From an uncultured Pelagibacteraceae bacterium (GTDB taxonomy: Bacteria; Pseudomonadota; Alphaproteobacteria; Pelagibacterales; Pelagibacteraceae): a stretch of 42,943 nucleotides of DNA. Of the stretch, positions 7,525 to 14,805 are shown in pieces (position 1 is the first letter of the stretch; each line of letters opens with the position of its first letter). The DNA lies in contig CACGZG010000010.1 in the NCBI GenBank assembly GCA_902577525.1, forward strand, positions 1 through 42,943, given 5' to 3'. The position numbers were made by a program, and so were the translations under genes. The notes under the pieces are model-generated. The model did no database searches. It was not told where the DNA came from and saw nothing but the letters and a program-made list of their open reading frames with translations.

Positions 7525-8899
7525 TTATTAAATTTTCTTTTGGAAATGTAGTTTGGTTATTCTCCCCTTTAGCCCCAAGTAGATTTTTTAATGTTATTTT
7601 ATTATCTTTAAATTCATTTTCTCCGCAGATAACTGCAACTGGACATTCTCTTTTGTTAGCATAAGTAAGTTGCTTACCTAGATTTTTTTTACTATCCAAA
7701 AATATTTCAGAGTTAATATTACTTTTCCTTAAATTATCTAAAATTTCATAATAATTTTTTAAATATTTTTCATCCATTACACAAACAATAACCGGATTTT
7801 GTATATCAATTTCTACTTGATTTAATTGCATTATTGCAAATAGCAATCTATCAACGCCAATACTTACACCTGTCCCTGGAATATCTACACCCTTAAATCT
7901 TGAAATTAATTTATTATACTGTCCACCTGAGCAAATACTTCCAATATCAACTTCCTTGCCCTTAATATTTTTTGCTTTAAAATTTAGATTGGTTTCAACA
8001 CAAAACCCATCGTAATAATCTAAACCTCTAACTATCGTAAAATTAGTTTTTACTTGATCGGAGTAATTTCCAAAGTTTAAAACTTCAAATAATTCTTCTA
8101 ATTCTTTAATGCCCTCTTGGGTAACAGGATTTTTAAAATTTTCTTTAAGTCCCTTTAAATCCTTAGTCTTTAAAAAATTTAAGATTTTTGAAGCTTGCAC
8201 ATCACTTAGGTTTGCTCCTTTAGTTATAGCTCCACTTTTATCTTTTCTCTCTTTTTTCAATAATTCTTCAACACCCTTTAAACCAAACCCAGGTTTATCG
8301 AGTTTATCTATAGCTCTCATTACTTTGATTTGTTTATCTTTCTCAATTTTCAAATCCTCAATCAGACCTTGAACGATTTTTCTATTACTGACATTAATAG
8401 TAAACTGATCTTTTTTTAAACCACACTCCAGCAACGTGCTTGCAATCAAATTGCATAATTCTGCATTCGCTTGAGCTGGGTTAACACTTCCTACAATATC
8501 ACAATCTGCTTGCGTAAATTCTCTATAACGAGCGTTGCCAGCTTTCTCATTTCTAAAAACATTTTGAATTGCATATCTTTTATATATCGAAGGAAGCTCT
8601 TGATTATTCTGCGCAACAAATCTAGCAAGTGGACTTGATAAATCATATCTTAAAGTAATATTCTTTTCACCATCATCAAAAGTGAACACGTCAGACATAG
8701 GATTATTCTCATCCTCTGCAAGAAAGGAGCCTATATTTTCACTAATTTCAAATGATGGAGTTTCCAATGGATCAAATCCATATTTAATAAAATTTTTCTC
8801 AATAACCCTTAATAGTCTTTTTTTGAGAAGTAATTTTTTATTCCATCTGTCTTCAAAACCTGAGGGTAATCCAGGAATTAATTTGTTTTCTATATTCAT
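7502..8899 (-). CDS. hisS: Histidyl-tRNA synthetase
   Basis: Class II synthetase that charges tRNA-His. It shows PGLPSGFEDRW, motif 2 around RYAIQNVFRNEKAGNARYRE, FTQADCDIVG, VRGLDYYDGFCVET, motif 3 region GVSIGVDRL, and a C-terminal anticodon-binding domain. One signature is altered: the usual GGRYDGL reads GGQYNKL. I choose the ATG at 8899 (MNIENKLIPGLPSGFED). A longer frame to 8947 would only translate a tRNA gene. The start lies 4 nt after the encoded CCA of tRNA-His, and the only Shine-Dalgarno-like AAGG is inside that tRNA's acceptor arm. Length from this start is 465 residues. Confidence 0.95.
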   Translation of the reverse strand: MNIENKLIPGLPSGFEDRWNKKLLLKKRLLRVIEKNFIKYGFDPLETPSFEISENIGSFLAEDENNPMSDVFTFDDGEKNITLRYDLSSPLARFVAQNNQELPSIYKRYAIQNVFRNEKAGNARYREFTQADCDIVGSVNPAQANAELCNLIASTLLECGLKKDQFTINVSNRKIVQGLIEDLKIEKDKQIKVMRAIDKLDKPGFGLKGVEELLKKERKDKSGAITKGANLSDVQASKILNFLKTKDLKGLKENFKNPVTQEGIKELEELFEVLNFGNYSDQVKTNFTIVRGLDYYDGFCVETNLNFKAKNIKGKEVDIGSICSGGQYNKLISRFKGVDIPGTGVSIGVDRLLFAIMQLNQVEIDIQNPVIVCVMDEKYLKNYYEILDNLRKSNINSEIFLDSKKNLGKQLTYANKRECPVAVICGENEFKDNKITLKNLLGAKGENNQTTFPKENLINEIKKFI

Positions 8900-8903
8900 T
8901 TTT

Positions 8904-8977
8904 TGGTACCTTGAGTAGGTTACGCTCCTACGACTTCGGATCCACAAACCGACGTGATGCTATTTCACCATCAAGGC
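8904..8977 (-). tRNA. tRNA-His (GTG)
   Basis: Reads as a 74-nt cloverleaf on the minus strand with encoded CCA (8904-8906). Acceptor GCCTTGA/TCAAGGT, D-stem GTGA/TCAC, anticodon stem TCGGT/TCCGA (a T-T at the inner pair), loop TTGTGGA with anticodon GTG, T-stem GTAGG/CCTAC. The discriminator is A73 and the -1 base is T, matching alphaproteobacterial tRNA-His, which lacks an encoded G-1. The D-loop (AATAGCA) has no GG pair and the T-loop (AGCGTAA) lacks TTC, so automated scanners may score it low. It heads the hisS-hisZ-hisG series. A tRNA-like regulatory leader is the alternative. Confidence 0.82.
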
Positions 8978-9030
8978 ATATCCTTTTTGTTTTATCTTAT
9001 TTTGTTGTTATTTAAAATTATAATATAAGT

Positions 9031-9142
9031 GATTATTCGCTAGCTTTAGCCAGCATGGAAATGAGTGTGCACACCTCTGTTAGTTCCCCATAGAACAAGT
9101 CTTTGAGTACTTGAGTTGATCTTGAAATTAATCTCGTTTTTA
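9031..9142 (+). ncRNA. Candidate structured RNA in the hisS/cspA gap (family unknown)
   Basis: The 265-bp gap 8978-9242 carries no protein frame I can support. Within it, bases 9038-9120 have 37 G/C of 83 by my count, far above the surrounding AT-rich spacers. On the plus strand it would be preceded by TATAAT (9019-9024) and end in a stem GAGTTGAT/ATTAA-T-CTC (9113-9135) followed by GTTTTT, a plausible weak terminator. A hairpin GCTAGC-TTTA-GCCAGC occurs near its start. I cannot match it to 4.5S, 6S or tmRNA. On the minus strand it would instead be part of the tRNA-His/hisS leader. Strand and ends are guesses. Confidence 0.35.
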
Positions 9143-9186
9143 TTCATTAACAGCGTTTTAGACAAAAATTGAAATTATTCAACCCT

Positions 9187-9226
9187 AAAAAGAAAAGGAC
9201 GTTTTCTTATTTCTAAGAAAACGCCC
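9187..9226 (-). terminator. Intrinsic terminator of cspA
   Basis: A perfect 10-bp inverted repeat, CGTTTTCTTA (9200-9209) and TAAGAAAACG (9214-9223), with a 4-nt loop, extended by two G-C pairs beyond one mismatch. On the minus strand the stem is followed by TTTTCTTTTTA. It lies 16 nt after the cspA stop codon. It is the only convincing Rho-independent terminator I see in the window. Confidence 0.85.
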
Positions 9227-9242
9227 ATATTAAATTTTCAAA

Positions 9243-9455
9243 TTAATCTAATTTTTTTAAATTTACTGCTGAAGGGCCTTTTGGACCATCCTGCAAAGTA
9301 AATTCTAATTTATCTCCTTCATTTAAATATCTCATTCCCGCAGCCTTGACCGCACTTGCGTGTACAAATGCGTCTTTTTCTTTGTCTTCTCTTTCGATAA
9401 ATCCAAAGCCTTTTTTACCGTTAAACCATTTAACAGTTCCTTTTAATGTACTCAT
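9243..9455 (-). CDS. Cold-shock domain protein (CspA family)
   Basis: A 70-residue OB-fold nucleic-acid chaperone. It starts MSTLKGTVKWFNGKKGFGFI, with RNP1 (KGFGFI) and RNP2 (AFVHASA) both present, and ends SAVNLKKLD. Such proteins melt RNA structure and can act as antiterminators. It lies 80 nt downstream of tRNA-Phe with its own strong terminator, so it may have its own promoter in 9456-9535 or be read from infA. In alphaproteobacteria this type is often expressed constitutively; nothing here shows cold induction. Confidence 0.95.
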   Translation of the reverse strand: MSTLKGTVKWFNGKKGFGFIEREDKEKDAFVHASAVKAAGMRYLNEGDKLEFTLQDGPKGPSAVNLKKLD

Positions 9456-9535
9456 CTTATTTCTTAGTCCTTTTGTTATTTATAATCTATTAAAGTAGAT
9501 TTCTTTTACAATTATTTCAATATGAAACTTTGTGG

Positions 9536-9610
9536 TGGTGGCTGAGGAAGGATTCGCACCTCCGACACAAGCCTTTTCAGGGCTCTGCTCTACTCCTGAG
9601 CTACTCAGCC
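9536..9610 (-). tRNA. tRNA-Phe (GAA)
   Basis: A 75-nt cloverleaf with encoded CCA. Acceptor GGCTGAG/CTCAGCC, D-stem GCTC/GAGC, anticodon stem GAGCC/GGCTT, loop CTGAAAA with anticodon GAA, T-stem GGAGG/CCTTC (one G-T). The T-loop is TGCGAAT, so base 55 is G instead of T. It begins 4 nt after the infA stop codon, so it is very likely cut from an infA-containing transcript. Confidence 0.93.
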
Positions 9611-9614
9611 TTTA

Positions 9615-9830
9615 TTATCCTCTAAAGATAATTCTTCCTTTAGTAAGATCGTAAGGTGTCATTTCTACAGTGACATTGTCACCTTGAAGAACTCTAATTC
9701 TATTTTTTCTTAACTTACCCGCCGTATGAGCTGTAACGGTATGACCATTTTCTAATTTTACTCTAAACATCGCATTAGGAAGTAAATCTATAACTTTTCC
9801 CTTAAATTCGAGTAAGTCTTGTTTTGACAA
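9615..9830 (-). CDS. infA: Translation initiation factor IF-1
   Basis: A 71-residue OB-fold protein that binds the A site of the 30S subunit during initiation. It reads [20 protein letters not shown], with [32 protein letters not shown] and the ending [10 protein letters not shown], all standard for the family. It starts 2 nt after the hisD stop codon and is followed by tRNA-Phe 4 nt downstream. It belongs to the murA-DUF2948-hisD-infA series seen in alphaproteobacteria. Confidence 0.97.
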   Translation of the reverse strand: MSKQDLLEFKGKVIDLLPNAMFRVKLENGHTVTAHTAGKLRKNRIRVLQGDNVTVEMTPYDLTKGRIIFRG

Positions 9831-9832
9831 AT

Positions 9833-11116
9833 TTATTTTCTCCTTATTCTTTTAATTACTGATTGTGCATGTCCATGCAATCCCTCATAATTTGCAAGTG
9901 TTATAACTGATGGTCCAAGACTTTCAATACCCTTTTTTGATAAATTTATGTAAGATATTCTTTTATAAAATTCATTTACACTAATGCCACTTGAATATTT
10001 AGCAGAACCATTGGTAGGTAGTACATGGTTAGATCCAACATTATAATCAGTCATTGCCATAGCTGCATATTTTCCTAAACATATTGAACCTGAATTTTTA
10101 ATCTTATTTACTAATGATTTAAAATTTTTAACGTTTAATTCTAAATGTTCGGGAGCAATTTTATTTACAACTTTGATTATTTTATTGTCAGAATTGATAT
10201 AAATTAAAATTCCATTTTCTATTAAACTTTTTCTTGCAATAGAAGCTCTAGAAATCTCTTTTAATTGTTTTTTTATCTCAGATTTAACTTTAATTAATAT
10301 ATCTTTATCTTTAGAAATAAGAATACATTGAGCAAGATTATCATGTTCTGCTTGTCCAATTAAATCACTTGCAACCCATTCAGGATTAGAAAATTTATCA
10401 CAGACAATAGTTACTTCTGATGGACCAGCAGTCATTCCTTCGATACCTACATCACCAAAAACTTCTTTTTTAGCTGCTGATACATAGCTATTACCTGGAC
10501 CAACAATTTTATCAACTTTTTTTATTTTTTTTGTACCATATGATATTGCAGCAATAGCTGACGGACCTCCAATAGAATATATTTCTTTTATTTTACATTT
10601 TTTTGCAGCGTATAGTACAGCTGGATTCTGTTTTCCTCTATATACTGGATTGATCATTACTATTCTTTTTACTCCTGCTACAATTGCAGGAATAGCATTC
10701 ATTAAAACACTTGAGGGATATGAGGCAGAAGAACCAGGGACATATATAGCAACAGACTCTAATGGTAAATATTTATACTCAAGTTTATTTTTATACTTGT
10801 CTGTATAAGAAATATTTTTAAATTTTTGAAGAGAATGAAATTTGTAGATCCTTTTAAAAGCTACATCAATTGATTTTCTTACAGCATCATCTAAATTTTT
10901 AATAGTTTTAGAAATTTTTTTTGAATTTGGAACTATAATATTATTTTGATTAAATCTTTTTTCATATTTAAGTACTGCTTTATCACCATTTTTTTTAACA
11001 TCTTTTATTATATTTGTTACTGAAACAAAATTAGATTTAATTTTATTTTTTCTTTTTAAAAGTAAAAAATCTAATGTTTTATCAAAATTTTTTTTATTAC
11101 TATCTAATATTTTCAT
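9833..11116 (-). CDS. hisD: Histidinol dehydrogenase
   Basis: Last enzyme of histidine synthesis: oxidises L-histidinol to L-histidine in two NAD-dependent steps with zinc. Family blocks include [20 protein letters not shown], the [11 protein letters not shown] segment, [32 protein letters not shown] and the C-terminal LHGHAQSV with its zinc-region histidines. Length is 427 residues, as expected. It is 2 nt from DUF2948 upstream and 2 nt from infA downstream, separate from the hisS-hisZ-hisG cluster on the other side of cspA. Confidence 0.96.
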   Translation of the reverse strand: MKILDSNKKNFDKTLDFLLLKRKNKIKSNFVSVTNIIKDVKKNGDKAVLKYEKRFNQNNIIVPNSKKISKTIKNLDDAVRKSIDVAFKRIYKFHSLQKFKNISYTDKYKNKLEYKYLPLESVAIYVPGSSASYPSSVLMNAIPAIVAGVKRIVMINPVYRGKQNPAVLYAAKKCKIKEIYSIGGPSAIAAISYGTKKIKKVDKIVGPGNSYVSAAKKEVFGDVGIEGMTAGPSEVTIVCDKFSNPEWVASDLIGQAEHDNLAQCILISKDKDILIKVKSEIKKQLKEISRASIARKSLIENGILIYINSDNKIIKVVNKIAPEHLELNVKNFKSLVNKIKNSGSICLGKYAAMAMTDYNVGSNHVLPTNGSAKYSSGISVNEFYKRISYINLSKKGIESLGPSVITLANYEGLHGHAQSVIKRIRRK

Positions 11117-11118
11117 TA

Positions 11119-11511
11119 CTATTTAATTTCACTTTGATCCTCTAGTCTTACTTCAATAGTTTCAGTAGTCAAAGCAATGTAAGCATTATTTTTAAAAATA
11201 AGATTTATTTCATAATCCTTGTTATTTTTCAAATAATCTATTCCTATTAATTCTAAAACCATTTCTTGATTAGACTGATCAATATTTTTTGACTTTACTT
11301 TGTCTACAAAATCAAATCTGCAAATGCTATTTACCTTGATATTTTTCTGATCATTCTCAATTTTTGTTCTTTCAATCGATATCAAAAAAACCTTGTTTGA
11401 AGAAAGATATTTGATATCAGATACTTTAATTTTGGCCCCTGAACTACAAGCTGAAATCATTTGTAGTCCTTCTTGATCGTAAGCAATAATTTTAGCTAAA
11501 TATTTATTCAC
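11119..11511 (-). CDS. DUF2948 family protein
   Basis: A 130-residue soluble protein of unknown function. It reads NKYLAKIIAYDQEGLQMISA, with IKVSDIKYLSSNKVFLISIER, CRFDFVDKVKSKNI and the closing ETIEVRLEDQ, which I recognise as the alphaproteobacterial DUF2948 pattern. The position between murA (4-nt overlap) and hisD (2-nt gap) is the usual one for this family, which supports the call. No catalytic motif is visible and no role is established. Confidence 0.85.
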   Translation of the reverse strand: MNKYLAKIIAYDQEGLQMISACSSGAKIKVSDIKYLSSNKVFLISIERTKIENDQKNIKVNSICRFDFVDKVKSKNIDQSNQEMVLELIGIDYLKNNKDYEINLIFKNNAYIALTTETIEVRLEDQSEIK

Positions 11512-12770
11512 CCTCTAAGTCTTTTAATTTTTACACCTATTTTTTTTAATTTATTTTCAATTTTCTCATATCCTCTGTCTAAATGATAAATCCTATTAAT
11601 TTCAGATTTACCATTTGACACAATTGCAGCAAGAACAAGAGCAACAGATGCTCTGAGATCACTAGACATCAATTCTGCAGCAACAAACTTGGTGTTACCC
11701 TCAATTATAGCTTTGTTTTTTTTTATTTGAATATTCGCTCCAAGTCTTTGGAGTTCTCCAACATGAAGAAATCTATTTTCAAAAATATTTTCAGTTATAA
11801 CACTTTTACCTTTTGCTTTACACATAAGAACCATAAACTGAGATTGCATGTCTGTTGCAACACCAGGCCACTCTTTTGTTTTTATATTTTTAATTGACTT
11901 AATTTTGTGAGGACCTTTTATAAAAATTTTATCTTTTTCTATTTTTATTTTGGCACCAGCTTTTTTTAATAATGATAATTCTGTTTGAATTATCTTTGAA
12001 TTTATATTACGTATTTCCAAATTTCCATTAGAAAGAGTAGAGGCAACACAAAACGTACCAGCTTCAATTCTATCTGGCATCACTGAGTATACTGTTTGGT
12101 TTAATTTATCTACACCTTCAATTTTACATGTTCTACCTAACCATTTTATTTTTGCTCCAGCAGAATTCAAAAAATTTGTAAGATCTTTAATTTCCGGTTC
12201 TATAGCACAATTTTTTAAAATTGTTTTCCCTTTTGATATACAAGCTGCAATTATAGAGTTTTCTGTAGCTCCAACACTTATTTTAGGAAATTTTATTATC
12301 GTACCCTTGAGTTTTCCTTTCGATCTTGCAAGAATATATCCATCTTTAATCTCATATTTCATTCCAAGTTTTTTAAGAGCAGCTAAATGATAATTAATAG
12401 GTCTTGCACCAATTAAACAACCACCTGGTAGAGATGTTTTAGATTTATTATATTTTGCGACTAGAGCTCCTAAAACTAATATAGATCCTCTCATTGTTTT
12501 AACTAGTGAATAACTTGCAAATGTTTTCATTTTTTTTTGATTAATTATCTTTACGGTCTTTTTATCTTTGGATAATATTATTTTTGAACCAAGAGATTTT
12601 AATAAATTAATCATTGTATTAATATCTCTTACAATCGGCAAATTCTTAATAACTACAGGTTCATCAAATAATAAAGTTGCTGCTAATATTGGAAGAGAGG
12701 CATTTTTTGAGCCTGAAATCAAAACCTTACCCTTGATTTTACAAGGACCATTAATCAGAAATTTATCCAT
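11508..12770 (-). CDS. murA: UDP-N-acetylglucosamine 1-carboxyvinyltransferase
   Basis: First committed step of peptidoglycan synthesis: transfers enolpyruvate from PEP to UDP-GlcNAc in the cytoplasm. The substrate pair K22/N23 is in SGSKNASLP, and the catalytic cysteine C118 is in SLPGGCLIGARP, so it should be sensitive to fosfomycin-type attack on that residue. The C-terminal blocks MSSDLRASVALVLAA and YHLDRGYEKIENKL are typical. Length is 420 residues. It overlaps DUF2948 by 4 nt and lies 3 nt downstream of dcd. Confidence 0.97.
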   Translation of the reverse strand: MDKFLINGPCKIKGKVLISGSKNASLPILAATLLFDEPVVIKNLPIVRDINTMINLLKSLGSKIILSKDKKTVKIINQKKMKTFASYSLVKTMRGSILVLGALVAKYNKSKTSLPGGCLIGARPINYHLAALKKLGMKYEIKDGYILARSKGKLKGTIIKFPKISVGATENSIIAACISKGKTILKNCAIEPEIKDLTNFLNSAGAKIKWLGRTCKIEGVDKLNQTVYSVMPDRIEAGTFCVASTLSNGNLEIRNINSKIIQTELSLLKKAGAKIKIEKDKIFIKGPHKIKSIKNIKTKEWPGVATDMQSQFMVLMCKAKGKSVITENIFENRFLHVGELQRLGANIQIKKNKAIIEGNTKFVAAELMSSDLRASVALVLAAIVSNGKSEINRIYHLDRGYEKIENKLKKIGVKIKRLRG

Positions 12771-12773
12771 AAA

Positions 12774-13334
12774 TTACTTTTTTATTTTAGCAACTTGAAT
12801 AGTAGTTTGGCCCTGATATTTACCGTTCTTGGATTTATAAGTTGTCTCAGGTTGAATATCAGATTTAAAGAATAAAAATTGTGCTATACCTTCATTTGAG
12901 TATATTTTGGCTGGATTGGGAGTTGTATTACTAAGCTCTATTACAATGTTGCCTTCAAACTCATTTTCTATTGGAGTTACATTACAAATTATTCCTGTTC
13001 TTGCATACGTACTTTTTCCAACACAAATACAAAGAACATCTTTCGGTATTCTAAAATATTCAACCGTTTTGGCTAAAACAAATGAATTTGGTGGTATGAT
13101 GCAATATGGACCTTTCCGCTCAATAAAATTATCATCTGAAAAATTTTTTGGATCTACCAAAGAATTATTTACATTAGTAAATATTCTATATTCATCAGAA
13201 ATTCTCACATCATAACCCATGCTACTAAGTCCATAAGATATTTTTCCCTCTGATACCTGGTGATCCAAAAAGGGCTCAATCATATTGTGATCTTTGCACA
13301 TTTTTTTTATCCAAGAGTCAGGCTGTATAGACAT
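12774..13334 (-). CDS. dcd: dCTP deaminase
   Basis: Deaminates dCTP to dUTP, feeding dTMP synthesis and lowering dCTP. Family motifs: [43 protein letters not shown] (with the catalytic glutamate region) and GIAQFLFF. At 186 residues it matches the dCTP-deaminase/dUTPase-fold family; the sequence resembles the monofunctional form, though bifunctionality cannot be excluded. Its ATG overlaps the stop codon of a 38-residue upstream gene (TAATG), so translation may be coupled. Confidence 0.95.
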   Translation of the reverse strand: MSIQPDSWIKKMCKDHNMIEPFLDHQVSEGKISYGLSSMGYDVRISDEYRIFTNVNNSLVDPKNFSDDNFIERKGPYCIIPPNSFVLAKTVEYFRIPKDVLCICVGKSTYARTGIICNVTPIENEFEGNIVIELSNTTPNPAKIYSNEGIAQFLFFKSDIQPETTYKSKNGKYQGQTTIQVAKIKK

Positions 13335-13450
13335 TATTTATTTTTTCTTTTATTTTTTTTTTGAAATATTTTTCTTTTTTTTAAATTTACACGCAATGCA
13401 ATTGCCTCTCTATTTTTTCTTTCCTTGATTTTATCAATGTTGTTACTCAC
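13334..13450 (-). CDS. Small conserved-looking basic protein (38 aa)
   Basis: A frame starting at GTG 13450, reading (M)[19 protein letters not shown] and then [13 protein letters not shown] with a Lys/Arg-rich tail. The GTGA overlap with the stop codon of the upstream gene and the TAATG overlap with dcd fit an operon of coupled genes. The segment [13 protein letters not shown] resembles a small alphaproteobacterial protein that I remember with an ALRANLKRRK-type motif, but this is from memory. The charge suggests a nucleic-acid or ribosome contact. No function is known to me. Confidence 0.75.
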   Translation of the reverse strand: MSNNIDKIKERKNREAIALRVNLKKRKIFQKKNKRKNK

Positions 13451-13647
13451 TCTTTATTTGGATTAGTCAAAAAATCTAAAGAAATAGGTTTGTTGGGATC
13501 TAAAGTTTGTTTTTTATTTTCTTCTTTTTTTGGACCTTCTTTTGCCAAGCGTTTTGCTTTTTTTTCAGCAAGTTTTTTTTCTCTTTTTGCTTGCTTTTCC
13601 ATAAGCTTAGCGCTTCTAGTAGACTTATAATCGTAATGAATGCCCAT
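13447..13647 (-). CDS. Small highly charged protein of unknown function (66 aa)
   Basis: Starting at the ATG at 13647 the protein reads MGIHYDYKSTRSAKLMEKQA, then a Lys/Glu/Ala helix with repeated KREKKLAEKKAKRLAKE, and ends [18 protein letters not shown] longer frame to 13734 adds a hydrophobic, poorly supported N-terminus, so I reject it. It is the first gene of the small-protein, dcd, murA, DUF2948, hisD, infA series. It is divergent from tRNA-Thr, with 98 nt between them. I do not recognise a family function. Confidence 0.7.
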   Translation of the reverse strand: MGIHYDYKSTRSAKLMEKQAKREKKLAEKKAKRLAKEGPKKEENKKQTLDPNKPISLDFLTNPNKE

Positions 13648-13745
13648 AAAATTCCTAACGTAGGTATAAATCAAATTAGCCAAAAAATTAAGGCAATAAT
13701 TTGAAAAAAATGCTTTAATGTTAATAAAGTACAATTTTACTAATT

Positions 13746-13819
13746 GCTCCTGTAGTTAAATGGCATAACAAGTCCTTGGTAAGGACTAGTTCCCTGGTCA
13801 GTACAGGGTGGGAGCACCA
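13746..13819 (+). tRNA. tRNA-Thr (GGT)
   Basis: A 74-nt cloverleaf with encoded CCA. Acceptor GCTCCTG/TGGGAGC (two G-T), D-stem GTTA/TAAC, D-loop AATGGCA with the GG pair, anticodon stem AGTCC/GGACT, loop TTGGTAA with anticodon GGT, T-stem CCCTG/CAGGG. The T-loop GTCAGTA keeps T55 and C56 but has G54 and G58 in place of T54 and A58. It ends one base before the stop codon of the convergent TVP38-type gene. Confidence 0.92.
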
Positions 13820-14542
13820 CTAGTTTTTATAAAAAAATCTTCTTAAAATAATAGTAATTATTAACAAACAGAAAAAAATTATAATTGGTATAAAGATTTC
13901 TGGAGAAGAAATTATATCAGTTATTTTTGGAACTTCAGAGTTTTGTTCGATAATTTTTTCTAATCCACTTCCAATAGAAACTACCAAAAAAATTTGAGGA
14001 ATAATACCAATTAATGATGCAAAGAAAAAATTGCGAATTTTTACATTAAAAATAGTTGGTAATATACAACTTAATTGCCAAGGAATACCTCCTATAAAAC
14101 GATATACTAATAAATAAAAAAATTCTGCATTTTTAAATTTTTTTTCAAGATTCTGAAATTTATTCAAAAATTTCTCTTTTATTAAATCTTTTAAAAAATA
14201 GTTACCAAACATATATAAAAATGTTGCACCAATACTTAAACCCAAAACAACAACAATTGTACCTATCCATTTGCCCAGAATAAAACCACCGAGTAAAGCT
14301 ATTGGAGATCCAAATCCCAAAAATGGGAAAACCCATAATATAGTCAAAACTAAAAAAATTATGGATATTAACAATACGTTAGAATTTTTTAACTCAAGAA
14401 AATATAATCTATTTACTTTAATAAAATCATAAGAAGTTATTTCTTGAAGACTAAATTTAGAAAAAAATAATATTAAGAATATTGCTACCAAAATAGAGTA
14501 AGATAAACCAATAATTAATTTAAATTTTTTAGCTTTTTCCAT
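13820..14542 (-). CDS. TVP38/TMEM64 (VTT-domain) membrane protein
   Basis: An inner-membrane protein of 240 residues with about five to six hydrophobic segments (near 8-28, 55-80, 85-115, 140-160, 165-195 and 213-235). The core GFGSPIALLGGFILGKWIGT, the segment YRFIGGIPWQLSCILPTIF and the following FFFASLIGIIPQIF are typical of the TVP38/TMEM64 branch of the DedA/VTT superfamily. These proteins are linked to lipid scrambling or membrane homeostasis; the role here is unknown. Its stop codon abuts tRNA-Thr. The start is divergent from rpmH, 92 nt apart. Confidence 0.85.
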   Translation of the reverse strand: MEKAKKFKLIIGLSYSILVAIFLILFFSKFSLQEITSYDFIKVNRLYFLELKNSNVLLISIIFLVLTILWVFPFLGFGSPIALLGGFILGKWIGTIVVVLGLSIGATFLYMFGNYFLKDLIKEKFLNKFQNLEKKFKNAEFFYLLVYRFIGGIPWQLSCILPTIFNVKIRNFFFASLIGIIPQIFLVVSIGSGLEKIIEQNSEVPKITDIISSPEIFIPIIIFFCLLIITIILRRFFYKN

Positions 14543-14573
14543 AAATTAACATCGTAATGATAAAATCTTCTAT

Positions 14574-14602
14574 TTGCTATTTATATATTTAATCTTTATA
14601 AA
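14574..14602 (+). promoter_or_regulatory. Probable promoter of rpmH-rnpA-yidD-yidC
   Basis: TTGCTA (14574-14579) and TATAAA (14597-14602) are separated by 17 nt, a good sigma70 fit. It predicts a start near 14609 and a leader of about 25 nt before the rpmH ATG at 14635. The window between the divergent TVP38-type gene and rpmH has no other good candidate. Confidence 0.55.
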
Positions 14603-14634
14603 GGGCTGGATTTAATTAATATTTAACCACGCTT

Positions 14635-14796
14635 ATGAAGAGAACTTATCAAAAAAAATTTGGCAGAAGGAAAAAAAAGCACGGTTTTCGATCTAAAATG
14701 AAAACCAAAGGTGGTAGAAAACTTCTTAAAAGAAGAAGGTCAAGAGGTAGAAAAAATTTAACTGTTTCCTCTTCTATGAGAAAAAAAAGGAAATAA
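14635..14796 (+). CDS. rpmH: Ribosomal protein L34
   Basis: A 53-residue basic protein of the large subunit, below the size that simple gene calls keep. It begins [20 protein letters not shown] and contains [23 protein letters not shown], aligning over its length with E. coli L34 (46 residues), with an extra basic C-terminal tail ending MRKKRK. It lies 9 nt upstream of rnpA, the universal bacterial pair, under the candidate promoter at 14574-14602. Confidence 0.96.
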   Translation: MKRTYQKKFGRRKKKHGFRSKMKTKGGRKLLKRRRSRGRKNLTVSSSMRKKRK

Positions 14797-14805
14797 AATC
14801 ATTAA

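Noticed and set aside
8900-8947. N-terminal extension of HisRS (MWIRSRR...)
   Set aside because: It would be translated from the tRNA-His gene; the family N-terminus begins at the ATG at 8899.
9065-9074. Perfect palindrome GTGTGCACAC as an operator
   Set aside because: It lies within the G+C-rich block and may be part of RNA structure; one palindrome without a nearby regulator is too little.
9456-9535. Promoter for cspA
   Set aside because: The 80-nt gap is AT-rich and has TATAAA-like sequences, but no -35/-10 pair with proper spacing stood out.
13648-13734. Hydrophobic N-terminus upstream of the 66-residue protein
   Set aside because: It covers the AT-rich spacer toward tRNA-Thr, and the charged protein starting MGIHYDYKSTR is a better unit.
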